A stretch of DNA of 64,000 nucleotides, taken from Anaerovibrio sp. JC8 (GTDB lineage Bacteria; Bacillota; Negativicutes; Selenomonadales; Selenomonadaceae). The DNA is taken from NCBI RefSeq assembly GCF_002100115.1, contig NZ_ANBM01000005.1, positions 62,001-126,000 of the forward strand, given 5' to 3'. Below are positions 42,166 to 51,512 of the stretch, in pieces (position 1 is the first letter of the stretch; the number at the start of each line of letters is the position of its first letter). Made by a program: the position numbers and the translations under genes. Below the pieces are notes generated by a model. It did not search any database, had not been told where the DNA came from, and saw only the letters and a list, made by a program, of their open reading frames with translations.

Positions 42166-42732
42166 TTACTCAGCAGCCTTAATCTTGATGCTGCTGATAA
42201 CCACATCATGAACCGGACGGTCCTGCATGCCGGTCTGAACGTGACCAATCTCACGAACTACCTCCATGCCCTTTACAACCTTACCGAATACTGCATGATG
42301 GCCATCAAGCCAAGGAGTAGCAGCCAGGGTGATGAAGAACTGGGAACCGCCAGTGTTAGGGCCTGCATTGGCCATGGACAGGATACCCTCGCTGTCATGA
42401 CGGAGGTCCTTGTGGAACTCATCCTTAATGTGGTAGCCAGGGCCACCCATACCAGTACCGGTTGGGTCACCGCCCTGAATCATGAAGCCATCAATGATAC
42501 GATGGAAAATAAGGCCATCATAGAAGCCCTCCTCGGTGAGCTTGATGAAGTTGCCGGCAGTAACAGGTGCCTTGTCCTCGAAAAGCTCCACCTCAAAAGT
42601 GCCCTTGTTGGTATCAAATACCGCAATACGATTTGCCATTTTAGAATTCTCTCCTTTTACATTGTCTGAAGCCATGCAGCCGGTGGTCATAAAGAGCATC
42701 AGCATCATAGCCAGCACTAAAATTTTATTCAT
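42166..42732 (-). CDS. Cyclophilin-type peptidyl-prolyl isomerase lipoprotein
   Basis: A 188-residue protein. A lipoprotein signal [19 protein letters not shown] is followed by the cyclophilin domain: [25 protein letters not shown] with catalytic Arg, then [37 protein letters not shown]. It folds secreted proteins outside the cytoplasmic membrane. ATG 42732 follows AAGGAGG. It is transcribed after the DD-carboxypeptidase gene. Confidence 0.94.
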   Translation of the reverse strand: MNKILVLAMMLMLFMTTGCMASDNVKGENSKMANRIAVFDTNKGTFEVELFEDKAPVTAGNFIKLTEEGFYDGLIFHRIIDGFMIQGGDPTGTGMGGPGYHIKDEFHKDLRHDSEGILSMANAGPNTGGSQFFITLAATPWLDGHHAVFGKVVKGMEVVREIGHVQTGMQDRPVHDVVISSIKIKAAE

Positions 42733-42760
42733 AATTTACCTCCTTGTATTTAACGCCACC

Positions 42761-43669
42761 CTAACGGCTTCCTAAAAGCTTAAAGCCGTAATCAAGCAGC
42801 ATAGCACCCTCGGTAAATCTGGTGTCCGTATCCTCGGAGTGAAGAATAACCACCAGCACTTCCTCTCCGTCCCGCTGGGCAGCAACCATCAGGCAGCCCC
42901 CCGCAGCATCAGTATACCCGGTCTTGCCACCAATGCACCCCGGGTAGCTTGTAAGGAGATCATTGGTATTTTCACAAAGCAGGGTCTCATCCTGAGGAAT
43001 TATACTATATACTGTCTTTTCCGGTATGGCTATTATTTTCCTGAACTTTGGATTTTCAAAGGCATGACGTGAAATCACAGCCAAATCCCTTGCAGTGGAA
43101 TAATGCAGGTTGGAGGTAAGACCGTTGGCATTTTCAAAATGGGTTCTGGTTGCCCCCAGCTCCTTGGCCTTGGCATTCATTTTCTGCCAGAACTGCCATG
43201 CACTTCCATTGCCCACCGCCTCCGCCAGGGCAGAAGCCGCCACATTATCGGAAATCATCAGCATCTGGGTCAGCATATCAATCTGGCGCATACTCTGGCC
43301 GGTATAGCAATAGGAATAAGGCTTCTCTCCGGCCCAAGGGCTCACGGTAATAATCCTGTCATCCCTGTCATCGTCCAGCACCAGTATGGCCGTCATAATC
43401 TTGGTAAGGCTGGCAGGATGCTCACTCTTGTCCCCATTCTTCTCATAGAGGATTTCGCCGGTCTTATTGTCCATCACCACCACAGCATCAGCTGTCACAC
43501 GGGGCGCCGCCGGCAATACCTGCTGAGTCTTCGCCTCTTTCTTTCCCTTTCCCTGTGTAGCTCTGGAAAAATCATTATTTACCACTGTCTTGGCCACCGC
43601 CATGGACGCCACAACGGAAATCACCGACATGGCCACCAGCAGGGTTACTGCCAAGGCAGTAGCTTTCAT
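42761..43669 (-). CDS. D-alanyl-D-alanine carboxypeptidase (peptidase S11)
   Basis: A 302-residue penicillin-binding protein that trims pentapeptide stems in peptidoglycan. The three active-site motifs are present: SLTK in HPASLTKIMTA, SDN in MISDNVAASALAEA, and KTG in GGKTGYTDAAGG. An N-terminal hydrophobic segment (about residues 2-22) exports it. The C-terminal amphipathic anchor domain of PBP5 is missing; the protein ends soon after the KTG region. The start is uncertain: ATG 43669 has a weak site, GTG 43696 none. Confidence 0.9.
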   Translation of the reverse strand: MKATALAVTLLVAMSVISVVASMAVAKTVVNNDFSRATQGKGKKEAKTQQVLPAAPRVTADAVVVMDNKTGEILYEKNGDKSEHPASLTKIMTAILVLDDDRDDRIITVSPWAGEKPYSYCYTGQSMRQIDMLTQMLMISDNVAASALAEAVGNGSAWQFWQKMNAKAKELGATRTHFENANGLTSNLHYSTARDLAVISRHAFENPKFRKIIAIPEKTVYSIIPQDETLLCENTNDLLTSYPGCIGGKTGYTDAAGGCLMVAAQRDGEEVLVVILHSEDTDTRFTEGAMLLDYGFKLLGSR

Positions 43670-43712
43670 ATTATTCTTAAAAAACAAAACAATCACCTAG
43701 TTTTAAAACCTG

Positions 43713-44282
43713 TCAATTTGTAGGCAAGCCACCATAATTAAACCTCTGTGCAGGCTTCTTTTCTTCCTCGTCAAAGGTTATGATAATTCCCGGATCATCA
43801 AGCTCCAGACTGGTATAGGTCCAGCTCAGAAGATAGCGCTGTTCCGTCTCCATCTCAATCAGCAGCTTTTCCTTGGGAACCACCGGATTATAATAAATAT
43901 AGTAGATATTGCCATCAAGATGCTTATGCTCAGCCTGTCCAAAGGCCTTTTGAAGGCCGGCCCTGGTGGCACCGTAGGTTACCCCGTGAGGTCCCACATA
44001 ATGCTTGCTCTTGCAGAACATCTCCACCACTTTTTTATCATCGGCATCCACATAAATCTTCTGGTCAGCGGAATAAGTATAGCGGATAACATGAACTCCG
44101 CGAAGATACATATCCGTGTCAAAATCAGGCTCCCCCAGCTTTTCAACCATGGTATCATAGCTGTCTCCCAGCCTCAGCCCCTTAAAGGCAAAGTCATCGG
44201 CCACGGCTCCAAAGGCAACCGTGGAAATCAGCATTGCCAGCAGGAACAGCACTGCACTTATTCTAAACTTAAAATTCTTCAT
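43713..44282 (-). CDS. Secreted SmpA/OmlA-like repeat protein
   Basis: A 189-residue exported protein with signal MKNFKFRISAVLFLLAMLISTVAFG. Two modules repeat the pattern LRLGDSYDTMVEKLGEPDFDTD and YGATRAGLQKAFGQAEHKHLDG, like SmpA/OmlA folds and the 18767 protein. The end is acidic. It is between a zinc-ribbon-type protein gene and the carboxypeptidase gene and may act at the envelope. Confidence 0.72.
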   Translation of the reverse strand: MKNFKFRISAVLFLLAMLISTVAFGAVADDFAFKGLRLGDSYDTMVEKLGEPDFDTDMYLRGVHVIRYTYSADQKIYVDADDKKVVEMFCKSKHYVGPHGVTYGATRAGLQKAFGQAEHKHLDGNIYYIYYNPVVPKEKLLIEMETEQRYLLSWTYTSLELDDPGIIITFDEEEKKPAQRFNYGGLPTN

Positions 44283-44292
44283 GGAAATCACC

Positions 44293-45210
44293 TTACTTTT
44301 TCAAGGAAGTACCCTTGTCCACTACCATATCAATCCATTCCTCATGGAAGCCCGCATCCATCAGCACTTCCTCCAGGCTGGTCAGACGGTGCTGGGTAAG
44401 GAACATGGATACCCGTTCCTTTTCAATGGACTTCTCCATATAGAAATCCTGCCCCTCAGAGGACTCATCTGGGAAAGCCACCGTATATTCGTGATATTCC
44501 TCGTCAGACATGGAGTCAGGCAGGCTGCAGGAATGAGCCACATTGGCCTTCCAGGCCGGAGTCTGCTTCTCCAGCAGCTGCTTTGCTTCATATATAATTG
44601 GCTGAACAGCATCCCTATATTCCTGAAGGGCATCCTCCACAGCCTTGGTATCCTGCAGAATAACTGCACAGATTAAATCACGGAGGCTTTCACGGGTAGA
44701 AAGATCAAACTGCATGAGATAAGAGGACTCAGTTATGCCATCAAGCCACTTCTGAAGGCTGTCGGTCATGTACTTCTTTGCCTTGGCCGCCATCAGCTCA
44801 TCCAGCAGGTGGAGCTGGTGACACAGATTATAGATATGCTGGCCCTCCTCCTGGGATTCCATAATATCCTTCTTGGCACACTCACTGCAAACGCCCACAA
44901 TGTGATAGGTGAACGGCTTCTCCATCAGCTCCCAATTGGCCGGGAAATCAAGGCTTAAATCCTCATAAACCTGCTTCTGGGCTGCAATACGGCTCTTGGA
45001 GAAATAAGTAATACCGTCATTGTCGTTACGGTACTTTACGGTAAACTCCCCCTTGCACTTCGGGCAATGGTACATCTTGTCTACCAGCTTCACACCCACA
45101 TACATGGCATCATTGGGCTTATAAAAGCCATAAGGCATTGCATCTATAAAAGCGTAGTTATATACACTCATGAGATTATCGGTAATTCTTGTCATATCTA
45201 TCTCTGGCAT
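44293..45210 (-). CDS. Hypothetical protein with CxxC zinc-ribbon pairs
   Basis: A 305-residue cytoplasmic protein. Two Cys pairs, CPKC (about residue 49) and CSEC (about 113), could form one zinc ribbon around KGEFTVKYRNDNDGITYFSKSR. The remainder is helical and acidic, with no membrane segment. It has some resemblance to DUF2225-type proteins but I would not assign it. ATG 45210 follows AGAGGTG, and the next gene starts 11 bp after its stop. Confidence 0.65.
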   Translation of the reverse strand: MPEIDMTRITDNLMSVYNYAFIDAMPYGFYKPNDAMYVGVKLVDKMYHCPKCKGEFTVKYRNDNDGITYFSKSRIAAQKQVYEDLSLDFPANWELMEKPFTYHIVGVCSECAKKDIMESQEEGQHIYNLCHQLHLLDELMAAKAKKYMTDSLQKWLDGITESSYLMQFDLSTRESLRDLICAVILQDTKAVEDALQEYRDAVQPIIYEAKQLLEKQTPAWKANVAHSCSLPDSMSDEEYHEYTVAFPDESSEGQDFYMEKSIEKERVSMFLTQHRLTSLEEVLMDAGFHEEWIDMVVDKGTSLKK

Positions 45211-45403
45211 TATTGTCTTACACCTCTGCTAAAAAATTCACCTAGTCATTATACCCCAATTACGACTTTTTTTCCATTTTTTAAGAAATTCTTTCATCTT
45301 CTAATACTTCTAATGTCCTATTTTCCTCACTTTAAGGATTTTTTAATGTGCTCCGTGATATAATTAAACAGGTAAATAAATTAGGTAAAAAGGGGCGATA
45401 TTG

Positions 45404-46495
45404 ATGTTCAATTTTAAAAAGAAGCTTTCGAAAGTAATTGCCAGTGCCATGCTGGTGGCTATGCCTGTATTTGCCGGTGCGCCAGCCCAGGCTGATGCCA
45501 ACTGGCTGGAAGCAGCCATAAATGTGGGCATTGCCGGCTACCAAATGTCCGAGTATAACAAGCAGATAGATAGAATCAACAACACCGAGGAAGGCAGACA
45601 GCAGCTGTATTCCCAGATGAAGGAAAAGCAGGGTGTCGAAAACGATCCGTATCTGAATCAGCGGCTTGATGGAATAATGACCAATCTTTCCAACTCTGTT
45701 GCTGTTACTGAGCCATCCATCAATGAAAAGCCTTTCCTTTATTTTATTAACCCAAGCAAGGATTTTAATGCCGCCTGCTCCCTGGGGCATGTAATGACCG
45801 TCAATGCGGGAATCTTCGATTTGTTGCGTACTGATGACGAGGTTGCCGTGGTTCTCGGGCACGAAATGTCTCATGGCATGAGAGATCACGTAGTTAAGGG
45901 CTTCAAGAAGTCTGTGCCTGTAACCCTTATTGCTACTGCCATCGCTTCCAATACAAATTCTGTGGGAATAGCAGTCACCAATGTTATTGTTAACTATACT
46001 GAAAAGGTTCATATCACCAAGCCTATGGAATGGGAAGCAGATAATATTGCCTTCCAGTACATGGCAGATTCCCACTACAATTTAGGTGCCTGCGCCGCAG
46101 TTTGGCAGCGGGTTATTGAAAAATACAACAGCAACCAGGACAAAATGACCGGTGACATCTTCTCCGTTTCCGACCATCCTTCCCATTCTGAGCGCTACAA
46201 CAACTACATTCAGAAAATGAAGGAATACAGTGGCAACAAGGTGGATGTCAAGGGCAATGCCGTATATGTAAACGGCAAGGAATTTATTGTTCCGGCCGCT
46301 ACCGAGGAAATGTCTGAAAAGGTTCGTGCCTGCTATGTAGCCGGCAACCTTGCCCGGGCCTTCCACGATAACGGTGGCATTGATGCCATTGCTTACGAGG
46401 GTACCGTATACATGGGCAACCAGGGCATAATAACCTCCCTGGGCACCGATGCCTCCGCCGAGGAAATTGCCAACAAGCTGAACAGCATTAAGTAA
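45404..46495 (+). CDS. Secreted M48 family metalloprotease
   Basis: A 363-residue exported zinc peptidase. The signal peptide ends near APAQA (residue about 30). The zinc motif is GHEMSHGMRDH (about residues 151-161) and the third ligand Glu is in MEWEADNIAFQYMADS. This is BepA/LoiP-like and probably acts in periplasmic or outer-membrane quality control. The C-terminal about 100 residues form a separate module of unknown role. ATG 45404 is eight bases after AGGGG. It converges with the autotransporter gene. Confidence 0.9.
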   Translation: MFNFKKKLSKVIASAMLVAMPVFAGAPAQADANWLEAAINVGIAGYQMSEYNKQIDRINNTEEGRQQLYSQMKEKQGVENDPYLNQRLDGIMTNLSNSVAVTEPSINEKPFLYFINPSKDFNAACSLGHVMTVNAGIFDLLRTDDEVAVVLGHEMSHGMRDHVVKGFKKSVPVTLIATAIASNTNSVGIAVTNVIVNYTEKVHITKPMEWEADNIAFQYMADSHYNLGACAAVWQRVIEKYNSNQDKMTGDIFSVSDHPSHSERYNNYIQKMKEYSGNKVDVKGNAVYVNGKEFIVPAATEEMSEKVRACYVAGNLARAFHDNGGIDAIAYEGTVYMGNQGIITSLGTDASAEEIANKLNSIK

Positions 46496-46518
46496 AACCT
46501 GTAATAAATGATTCAACT

Positions 46519-46557
46519 AAAAATGCTTCCCTACAATTTCGTAGAGAAGCATTTTTT
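46519..46557. terminator. Bidirectional terminator between the M48 and autotransporter genes
   Basis: Arms AAAAATGCTTC-CTAC / GTAG-GAAGCATTTTTT with a short loop; usable in both directions. Confidence 0.85.
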
Positions 46558-46572
46558 ATTTACTTATGAATT

Positions 46573-48558
46573 TTAGAAGCTCCAGACAGCACCTATCTGT
46601 GCACTGACACCTCTTTGCTTGCCTACCCAACCAGTTACACCAAGGTCTACGGTTACAGGGCCACCTGGCTTTACCTGCCAGCCCAGCTCCATCATGCCAC
46701 TGCCGCCACGTACACTAGGGCTAGGAGTGGAACCACCATTATAATATGCTGTAGCCTTACCGCCAAATTCGAACTGATAAGCCAAACCGCCATAGAAGCT
46801 ATTTTTATCATCTATTTCATGGGTAATGCGTGCGCCTAAACGAAGGCGATGGCTATTGATACTACTAAAGCTCCAATTTTCATCACCAGTAATGCTGGCA
46901 TGCATTGTCACATTATCGCCACCCTGATGGCTATAGAAATACTTCAAATAGCTGTCAAGAGTATTGTGATGGCCTAAATCCATAATCTTACCTAATCCAA
47001 GATGAGTTGCCACATAAGTAGAGGAGCTGTCATAGGTTACATTCTGATTATTGAAATTACCATTATAATCCGAATTTACACGACCAACCCGTAAGCTTCC
47101 TTCATAGTATAAGCCATCATTGTTTATCTGCCGTGCCATGAGGCCAATGCCCCAATAATGGCTCTTGCCATCGCCGTGAGTGCCATTATCCAGATAGCTG
47201 TCATATTTGCCGCCGCCATATTCAACCAACGGGCCAAAAAGCAGCTTGCCCTGACCATTGGCAATCTCTCTGGCAAAACCGATATTCAGGCCAAAGCCCT
47301 TGGTATCTACATGCGATCCACTTTCTGCCCGCATACTGGAGCCGCCAAAGGCTGCAAACGGAGTGAAGCTGCTGACTGCTGGAGCTCCGCCGCCATTTTG
47401 CTGCTGCTTGGCCGTATCCAAAGCCACTGCATTTGCCGCCTGAGCAAAGCCCTGTGAAGCCAACATATCCGAACCTGCATTGATAAAGGTGGTGGTAGCT
47501 GCCTGGGTCTCAACTACAGACTTAGCATTGTTTTTGGCGGTTTCACTGTCAATAATACCACTGTTGGAACTATTATTGCCATTATTACCACTATCACTGT
47601 TGCCACCACTGTTACCACTATCACCACCAGAACCACCGTTGTTCTCACTACCTCCGTCATTGGTAAGAGTAGCTACAATCTTGTTGCTTTCTGTGGCTAC
47701 GCTAAATTCATAGGTACTTACTGTTGTAATACTGGTAGGCACGGAAATATCCGTGGTCTGGGATATGGTATTACCGCCAGTCAAGGTATTGGCACTAAGC
47801 AAGGTTACTTTGCTATTTTTCGTAAGATTTGCCAGTGTTCCTTGTGCCAGAACACCTACCTTGGCATTAGTAACGTCGGCTGTGCCATTTACTGTCAGCA
47901 TGGTATCGCTGGTTGTGATGGTGGTTGGGAGATAGAAGTTTAGGTTTTGGAAGGCTCTCAATCCAGCACCCATGCTACCATTTCCAACAATTACACCAGA
48001 TGCACTTATATTTAACGTATTTCCCGAAGATGTACCGCCCTCAGACTGACCACCTTCCAATGAGTTTGGAATGGTAACTTTGGATAGTATATTGACGATA
48101 TTGTTATTGGCTATACCACCCATAGAAAAACCGCCATAAACTGAAGTATAATCCCCAGTAAAATTTACATCCCCTTGAATAGTAAGTACATTATTGCTGG
48201 CTTCCTTTGCAACTTGCGTTGCACCACCTTGTACTGTACCACTTACTGTAACCTGAGCTCCTCCGACATTTCCAATGGTAACAGTATTACCTGATGCGTT
48301 ATTGTCACTACTGTTACCACCGTATACTGCATTATTTACTGTACCCTTGATTATAGCATTATGAGTCTGAACTCCGGATTCTGCAGCTGGCCATCCACCA
48401 GTACCTTTAGCCCCATTAGATACATAATCCACAGTTTCCCCTTCATTCACTGTCACATCTGCCGCATTAACCGATGACATATTTAACAGGCTGCCACCAG
48501 TACACAATAAGGCCGCCAAAATCATCCCTGTTAATTTTCTGTCCTTGACCCTACTCAT
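46573..48558 (-). CDS. Autotransporter (type V secretion) outer-membrane protein
   Basis: A 661-residue protein. Signal peptide MSRVKDRKLTGMILAALLC ... SVNAA (about 1-33). The passenger (34-300) is Asn/Gly/Thr/Val-rich with repeated ISxxG-type beta-helix-like strands. A Gly/Asn/Ser linker (about 300-335) leads to a C-terminal autotransporter beta-barrel (about 390-661) with alternating aromatic strands and terminal sequence AQIGAVWSF. The C-terminal Phe is the BAM recognition signal, so the cell has an outer membrane. The passenger function is unknown. ATG 48558 follows GGGAGGG. Confidence 0.9.
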   Translation of the reverse strand: MSRVKDRKLTGMILAALLCTGGSLLNMSSVNAADVTVNEGETVDYVSNGAKGTGGWPAAESGVQTHNAIIKGTVNNAVYGGNSSDNNASGNTVTIGNVGGAQVTVSGTVQGGATQVAKEASNNVLTIQGDVNFTGDYTSVYGGFSMGGIANNNIVNILSKVTIPNSLEGGQSEGGTSSGNTLNISASGVIVGNGSMGAGLRAFQNLNFYLPTTITTSDTMLTVNGTADVTNAKVGVLAQGTLANLTKNSKVTLLSANTLTGGNTISQTTDISVPTSITTVSTYEFSVATESNKIVATLTNDGGSENNGGSGGDSGNSGGNSDSGNNGNNSSNSGIIDSETAKNNAKSVVETQAATTTFINAGSDMLASQGFAQAANAVALDTAKQQQNGGGAPAVSSFTPFAAFGGSSMRAESGSHVDTKGFGLNIGFAREIANGQGKLLFGPLVEYGGGKYDSYLDNGTHGDGKSHYWGIGLMARQINNDGLYYEGSLRVGRVNSDYNGNFNNQNVTYDSSSTYVATHLGLGKIMDLGHHNTLDSYLKYFYSHQGGDNVTMHASITGDENWSFSSINSHRLRLGARITHEIDDKNSFYGGLAYQFEFGGKATAYYNGGSTPSPSVRGGSGMMELGWQVKPGGPVTVDLGVTGWVGKQRGVSAQIGAVWSF

Positions 48559-48888
48559 AATAATTTTCCCTCCCGTAGATAAAATTAAAAATAATAGCTT
48601 TTTACCCAGTGCAAAAATATCTTTTTCTGCAGATTGGATTTTTCCTCTCCTTCCCCTTCGACAGAAAAAAACATTTTCCTACTGTCAAAATGTTCAGTTT
48701 TTATATTTTACCACCTGTCAAATTTGGTAGGTGCCCAGTATTATCAAGGGATTACGCTATTAGGGTCAATATTTTAAGAACAAATATTCATCTCATTTTA
48801 TTGGACCACTTTATGGAAAATTTCCCTCTTTTGGTGATAAAATAAAAATGTAAATATGTTTTTTCTTAGTGGTAAGAGGTGTTTTATT
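48559..48888. other. Divergent promoter region of the autotransporter and LuxR-type genes
   Basis: No gene. CTGTCAAAATG and CTGTCAAATTTGG form a direct repeat (about 48682 and 48715), and CACCT / AGGTG arms bracket the second (48713-48733). These could be operator sites. No confident -35/-10 pair was found. Confidence 0.35.
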
Positions 48889-50329
48889 GTGCCATCGATT
48901 CGTTTAATTATTTCAGAAATGCTCCTTTGGGTATACGTGCTTCTTGTATACCAAAATATAATGAGTGAAAATGGTGGACTTTTCCTGCCTGGATTTTTAG
49001 GTTCGCCTGATTTTCGTATACTTTCAAATATAATTGTTCTCTCTCTGGCCGGTGCAGCTGGTATGGCATATTTTGCCTTCTTTTATAGACAGCTTTCAGG
49101 TACGATCCAAAAGCATTCGCCTCTGTATGCTTTTGGAGGGGCGACTATAGGGCAGCTTTTGATGGAGCTGTTTGCCACCAGTAATATCCTTGTGACGATA
49201 GGATTAGTGCTTTCCATGATGGGCTGGGGATATGTTATGGCCTACATACTGTATAAAGTTGCCACAGAATCCCTAGGAACCCATTTTGGCCGATTCATAG
49301 GTGTTTCCTTAGGAACGGGGGCTATTATTGCATATATAATTGGCACTATAGGTGCTTTTTTTCCCAAATATACCTGTCTCCCATCTCCTTACCTTGCCAT
49401 GCCTTGCTCTACTGGCATTTATTTGCCCCAAGAAGGATTATTCGGAGATTCCGCAGGCTTCAGCCTCAACTTCGACCTGGCATACCTTTTTCACAAAAAG
49501 TCGTACTTATCTAATAATCGCAGCCACTTTTATGGGAATTTTAATGGGCCTTTGTGACAGTGTCACAGTTATTCGTTTTCCTGAATACGCGCCTTCTTTT
49601 CCTACGTCCAGACTTTTCTACGCTGGAGGCCTGCTCTTCTTTGGATGGCTAGCTGATAAGAAGTTTTCTGTCATGCCTGCCGTTGTACTAGTAATAAGCA
49701 CATATTTTCTTTGGTTCAGAACATTCAATACAGAGCCTGGCTTATTTCTCCTTTTGGCCCAGTATGTTGAAGCCATCTATGCCGCACCAATCATAGTTTT
49801 GATGATGACAGGATTCCTTCATATAGCAGCTCATTCTGACAGGCCTGAAAAATGGGCTGCAATGAGCCGCATAATTGAGCTTCCCTCTATGAGTCTTGGA
49901 CTATTATTCGGTGTCCTTTTTTTCCAATATGTATCCCTGCCAGTTATTTTTGCTACATACGCAACGCTACTGCTAATCAGTGTGGCACTGTTATATAAGA
50001 TTACTATGTCCTATATGCAAGGATTGGCTGAGGAAAAGCTAGGAAAAAAGGTTGAAGCTGCTGTAGAATCTCATAAACAAGAAAAGCTCCCAGATGAAAC
50101 AGCAAGGTTTAACACATATTGCAAAAACTATCACTTAACTGATCGTGAAGCTAATGTCCTGCAGGAATTACTAAAGGGACTTAAGATTTCCACCATAGCG
50201 GAAAATCTATTTATCAGTGAAAGGACAGTACGCTTTCACATTAATAATATTCAAAATAAAACCGGACAGGAATCCCAGCTGGCCATTGTTTCTGATTATT
50301 ACCGCAGCAGCGATGTAGCACAGCCATAA
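48889..50329 (+). pseudogene. Membrane-bound LuxR-type regulator interrupted by a frameshift
   Basis: Two frames give one protein. The first (GTG 48889, seven bases after AAGAGG) encodes about six membrane helices to GTIGAFF. At a T7 run (49354-49360) the homologous continuation moves to another frame (LFFPNIPVSHLL) and runs to 50329. The second part has further helices and a C-terminal LuxR HTH, LTDREANVLQELLKGLKISTIAENLFISERTVRFHINNI. With six T residues the full product is about 480 residues of an MFS-like sensor plus HTH, a form known in Actinobacteria and Negativicutes. It may be a real mutation, phase variation, or a base-call error. Confidence 0.75.
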
Positions 50330-50377
50330 TAATAAAACTCAATTGTTAGAGGATAAATCAATTAATAGCACAAAAAT

Positions 50378-50413
50378 AAGGACTGTATAGGATGATTCCA
50401 ATGCAGTCCTTTT
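50378..50413. terminator. Terminator shared by the LuxR-type gene and the tRNA cluster
   Basis: Arms AAGGACTG / CAGTCCTT flanked by TTTTAG on the right and A-rich sequence on the left. Confidence 0.65.
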
Positions 50414-50421
50414 AGTTTTTC

Positions 50422-50496
50422 TGGAGGTGACACCCAGATTCGAACTGGGGAATAAAGGTTTTGCAGACCTTGGCCTTACCACTTGGCGATGTCACC
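50422..50496 (-). tRNA. tRNA-Cys (GCA), copy 2
   Basis: 75 nt including encoded CCA. Acceptor GGTGACA/TGTCACC, anticodon loop CTGCAAA, T arm GTTCGAATC. It differs from copy 1 by a compensated acceptor pair (A-T for C-G). Confidence 0.95.
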
Positions 50497-50508
50497 ACAT
50501 AAAAAAAA

Positions 50509-50584
50509 TGGAGCGGAAAACGAGACTCGAACTCGCGACCCCCACCTTGGCAAGGTGATGCTCTACCAACTGAGCTATTTCCGC
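50509..50584 (-). tRNA. tRNA-Gly (GCC), copy 2
   Basis: 76 nt with CCA. Acceptor GCGGAAA, anticodon GCC in TTGCCAA, T arm GTTCGAGTC. Identical by eye to the copy at 51274-51349. Confidence 0.95.
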
Positions 50585-50646
50585 ATAATATTTTACAATA
50601 TTTAATTATTTTTCCCTCTATCTCTTACAGTTAACGATTATAGCAT

Positions 50647-50769
50647 TTATGCGGGTTCCGTGTCAAATGCAATTTTGAAAAAATACAACATACGCTTTAA
50701 AGTTTTCTTGTCCTGTTTTTGCCAATAGCAGAAATCATCCCAGGCATCATCGGACCATGATTTAATCAT
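50647..50769 (-). pseudogene. YoeB-like toxin, truncated
   Basis: A 40-codon frame begins MIKSWSDDAWDDFCYWQKQD, a clear match to the first about 25 residues of YoeB (WS..WDDY.YWQ..D). Homology ends after KTLKRM and the frame stops 14 codons later. YoeB is about 84 residues, with catalytic Glu, Arg and His in the missing part, so no ribonuclease activity is expected. Its ATG overlaps the antitoxin stop by 8 bp, the usual TA layout. Confidence 0.8.
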
Positions 50770-51019
50770 CGTAATTTACCTCGTGAATCGTGCCGCCAGT
50801 TTTTTCCATTTGGGCAATGGATGCCTTCAGACGACTGATATTTTCATCTGAATAAAACGGGTCAGCAGTAATTTCAAAAGGAATACGGCGTTCTCTGCAG
50901 AGTTTCTTAGCAAAGATGGTAAATGCAGCGGTCATGGAAAGGCCCATTTCCTTGCACATTTTTTCCATATTGTTTTTCAATTCCTTATCCATACGGAAAT
51001 TTACAGCTACCTGTGCCAT
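50762..51019 (-). CDS. RelB/DinJ family antitoxin
   Basis: An 85-residue ribbon-helix-helix antitoxin: AQVAVNFRMDKELKNNMEKMCKEMGLSMTAAFTIFAKKLCRERRIPFEI is the canonical RelB/DinJ N-terminal domain, which binds DNA and dimerises. ATG 51019 follows AAAGGAGGG. The cognate toxin downstream is cut short, so this antitoxin is an orphan or serves another toxin. The module lies between two tRNA-Gly/tRNA-Cys pairs. Confidence 0.9.
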   Translation of the reverse strand: MAQVAVNFRMDKELKNNMEKMCKEMGLSMTAAFTIFAKKLCRERRIPFEITADPFYSDENISRLKASIAQMEKTGGTIHEVNYDD

Positions 51020-51144
51020 TTTGAATCCCTCCTTTATAGATACATTATAAAGAAAAATATATACATTGTAAAGAAAAGTCATTACATATTAGGATACAAA
51101 AAAATGTAACAAAATGCTGCAATTTTACTTTTATTGGCACAAAA

Positions 51145-51182
51145 AAAGCCCAACGCAAGTTTTGAAATCCTGCGAGGGCTTG
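51145..51182 (-). terminator. Terminator after the first tRNA group
   Basis: Minus strand arms AAGCCC-CGCA / TGCG-GGGCTT followed by TTTTTTGTG, just downstream of tRNA-Cys copy 1. Confidence 0.65.
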
Positions 51183-51191
51183 ATATTACTA

Positions 51192-51266
51192 TGGAGGTGC
51201 CACCCAGATTCGAACTGGGGAATAAAGGTTTTGCAGACCTTGGCCTTACCACTTGGCGATGGCACC
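51192..51266 (-). tRNA. tRNA-Cys (GCA), copy 1
   Basis: 75 nt with CCA. Acceptor GGTGCCA/TGGCACC, anticodon GCA, otherwise like copy 2. Confidence 0.95.
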
Positions 51267-51273
51267 AGATAAA

Positions 51274-51349
51274 TGGAGCGGAAAACGAGACTCGAACTCG
51301 CGACCCCCACCTTGGCAAGGTGATGCTCTACCAACTGAGCTATTTCCGC
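51274..51349 (-). tRNA. tRNA-Gly (GCC), copy 1
   Basis: 76 nt with CCA, anticodon GCC. It lies between tRNA-Asp and tRNA-Cys with only a few bases between genes. Confidence 0.95.
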
Positions 51350-51353
51350 AAAA

Positions 51354-51430
51354 TGGCGACCCGAAGGGGACTTGAACCCCTGACCTCCGCCGTGACAGGG
51401 CGGCATTCTAACCAACTAAACTACCGGGCC
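51354..51430 (-). tRNA. tRNA-Asp (GTC)
   Basis: 77 nt with CCA. Acceptor GGCCCGG, D arm GTTTAGTTGG, anticodon loop CTGTCAC, T arm GTTCAAGTC. First gene of the tRNA group. Confidence 0.95.
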
Positions 51431-51512
51431 GCGTTTAGTTATCGCTTGTGACGACAATAGATATTATAGGTGATTGAAGCCTTGTTGTCAACTACATTTT
51501 CGCCACTTTTTA

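Noticed and set aside
50647-51019. Complete RelB-YoeB toxin-antitoxin pair
   Set aside because: The toxin lacks its C-terminal catalytic residues.
50422-51349. Repeated units as a CRISPR array
   Set aside because: The repeats are tRNA genes with cloverleaf folds and CCA ends.
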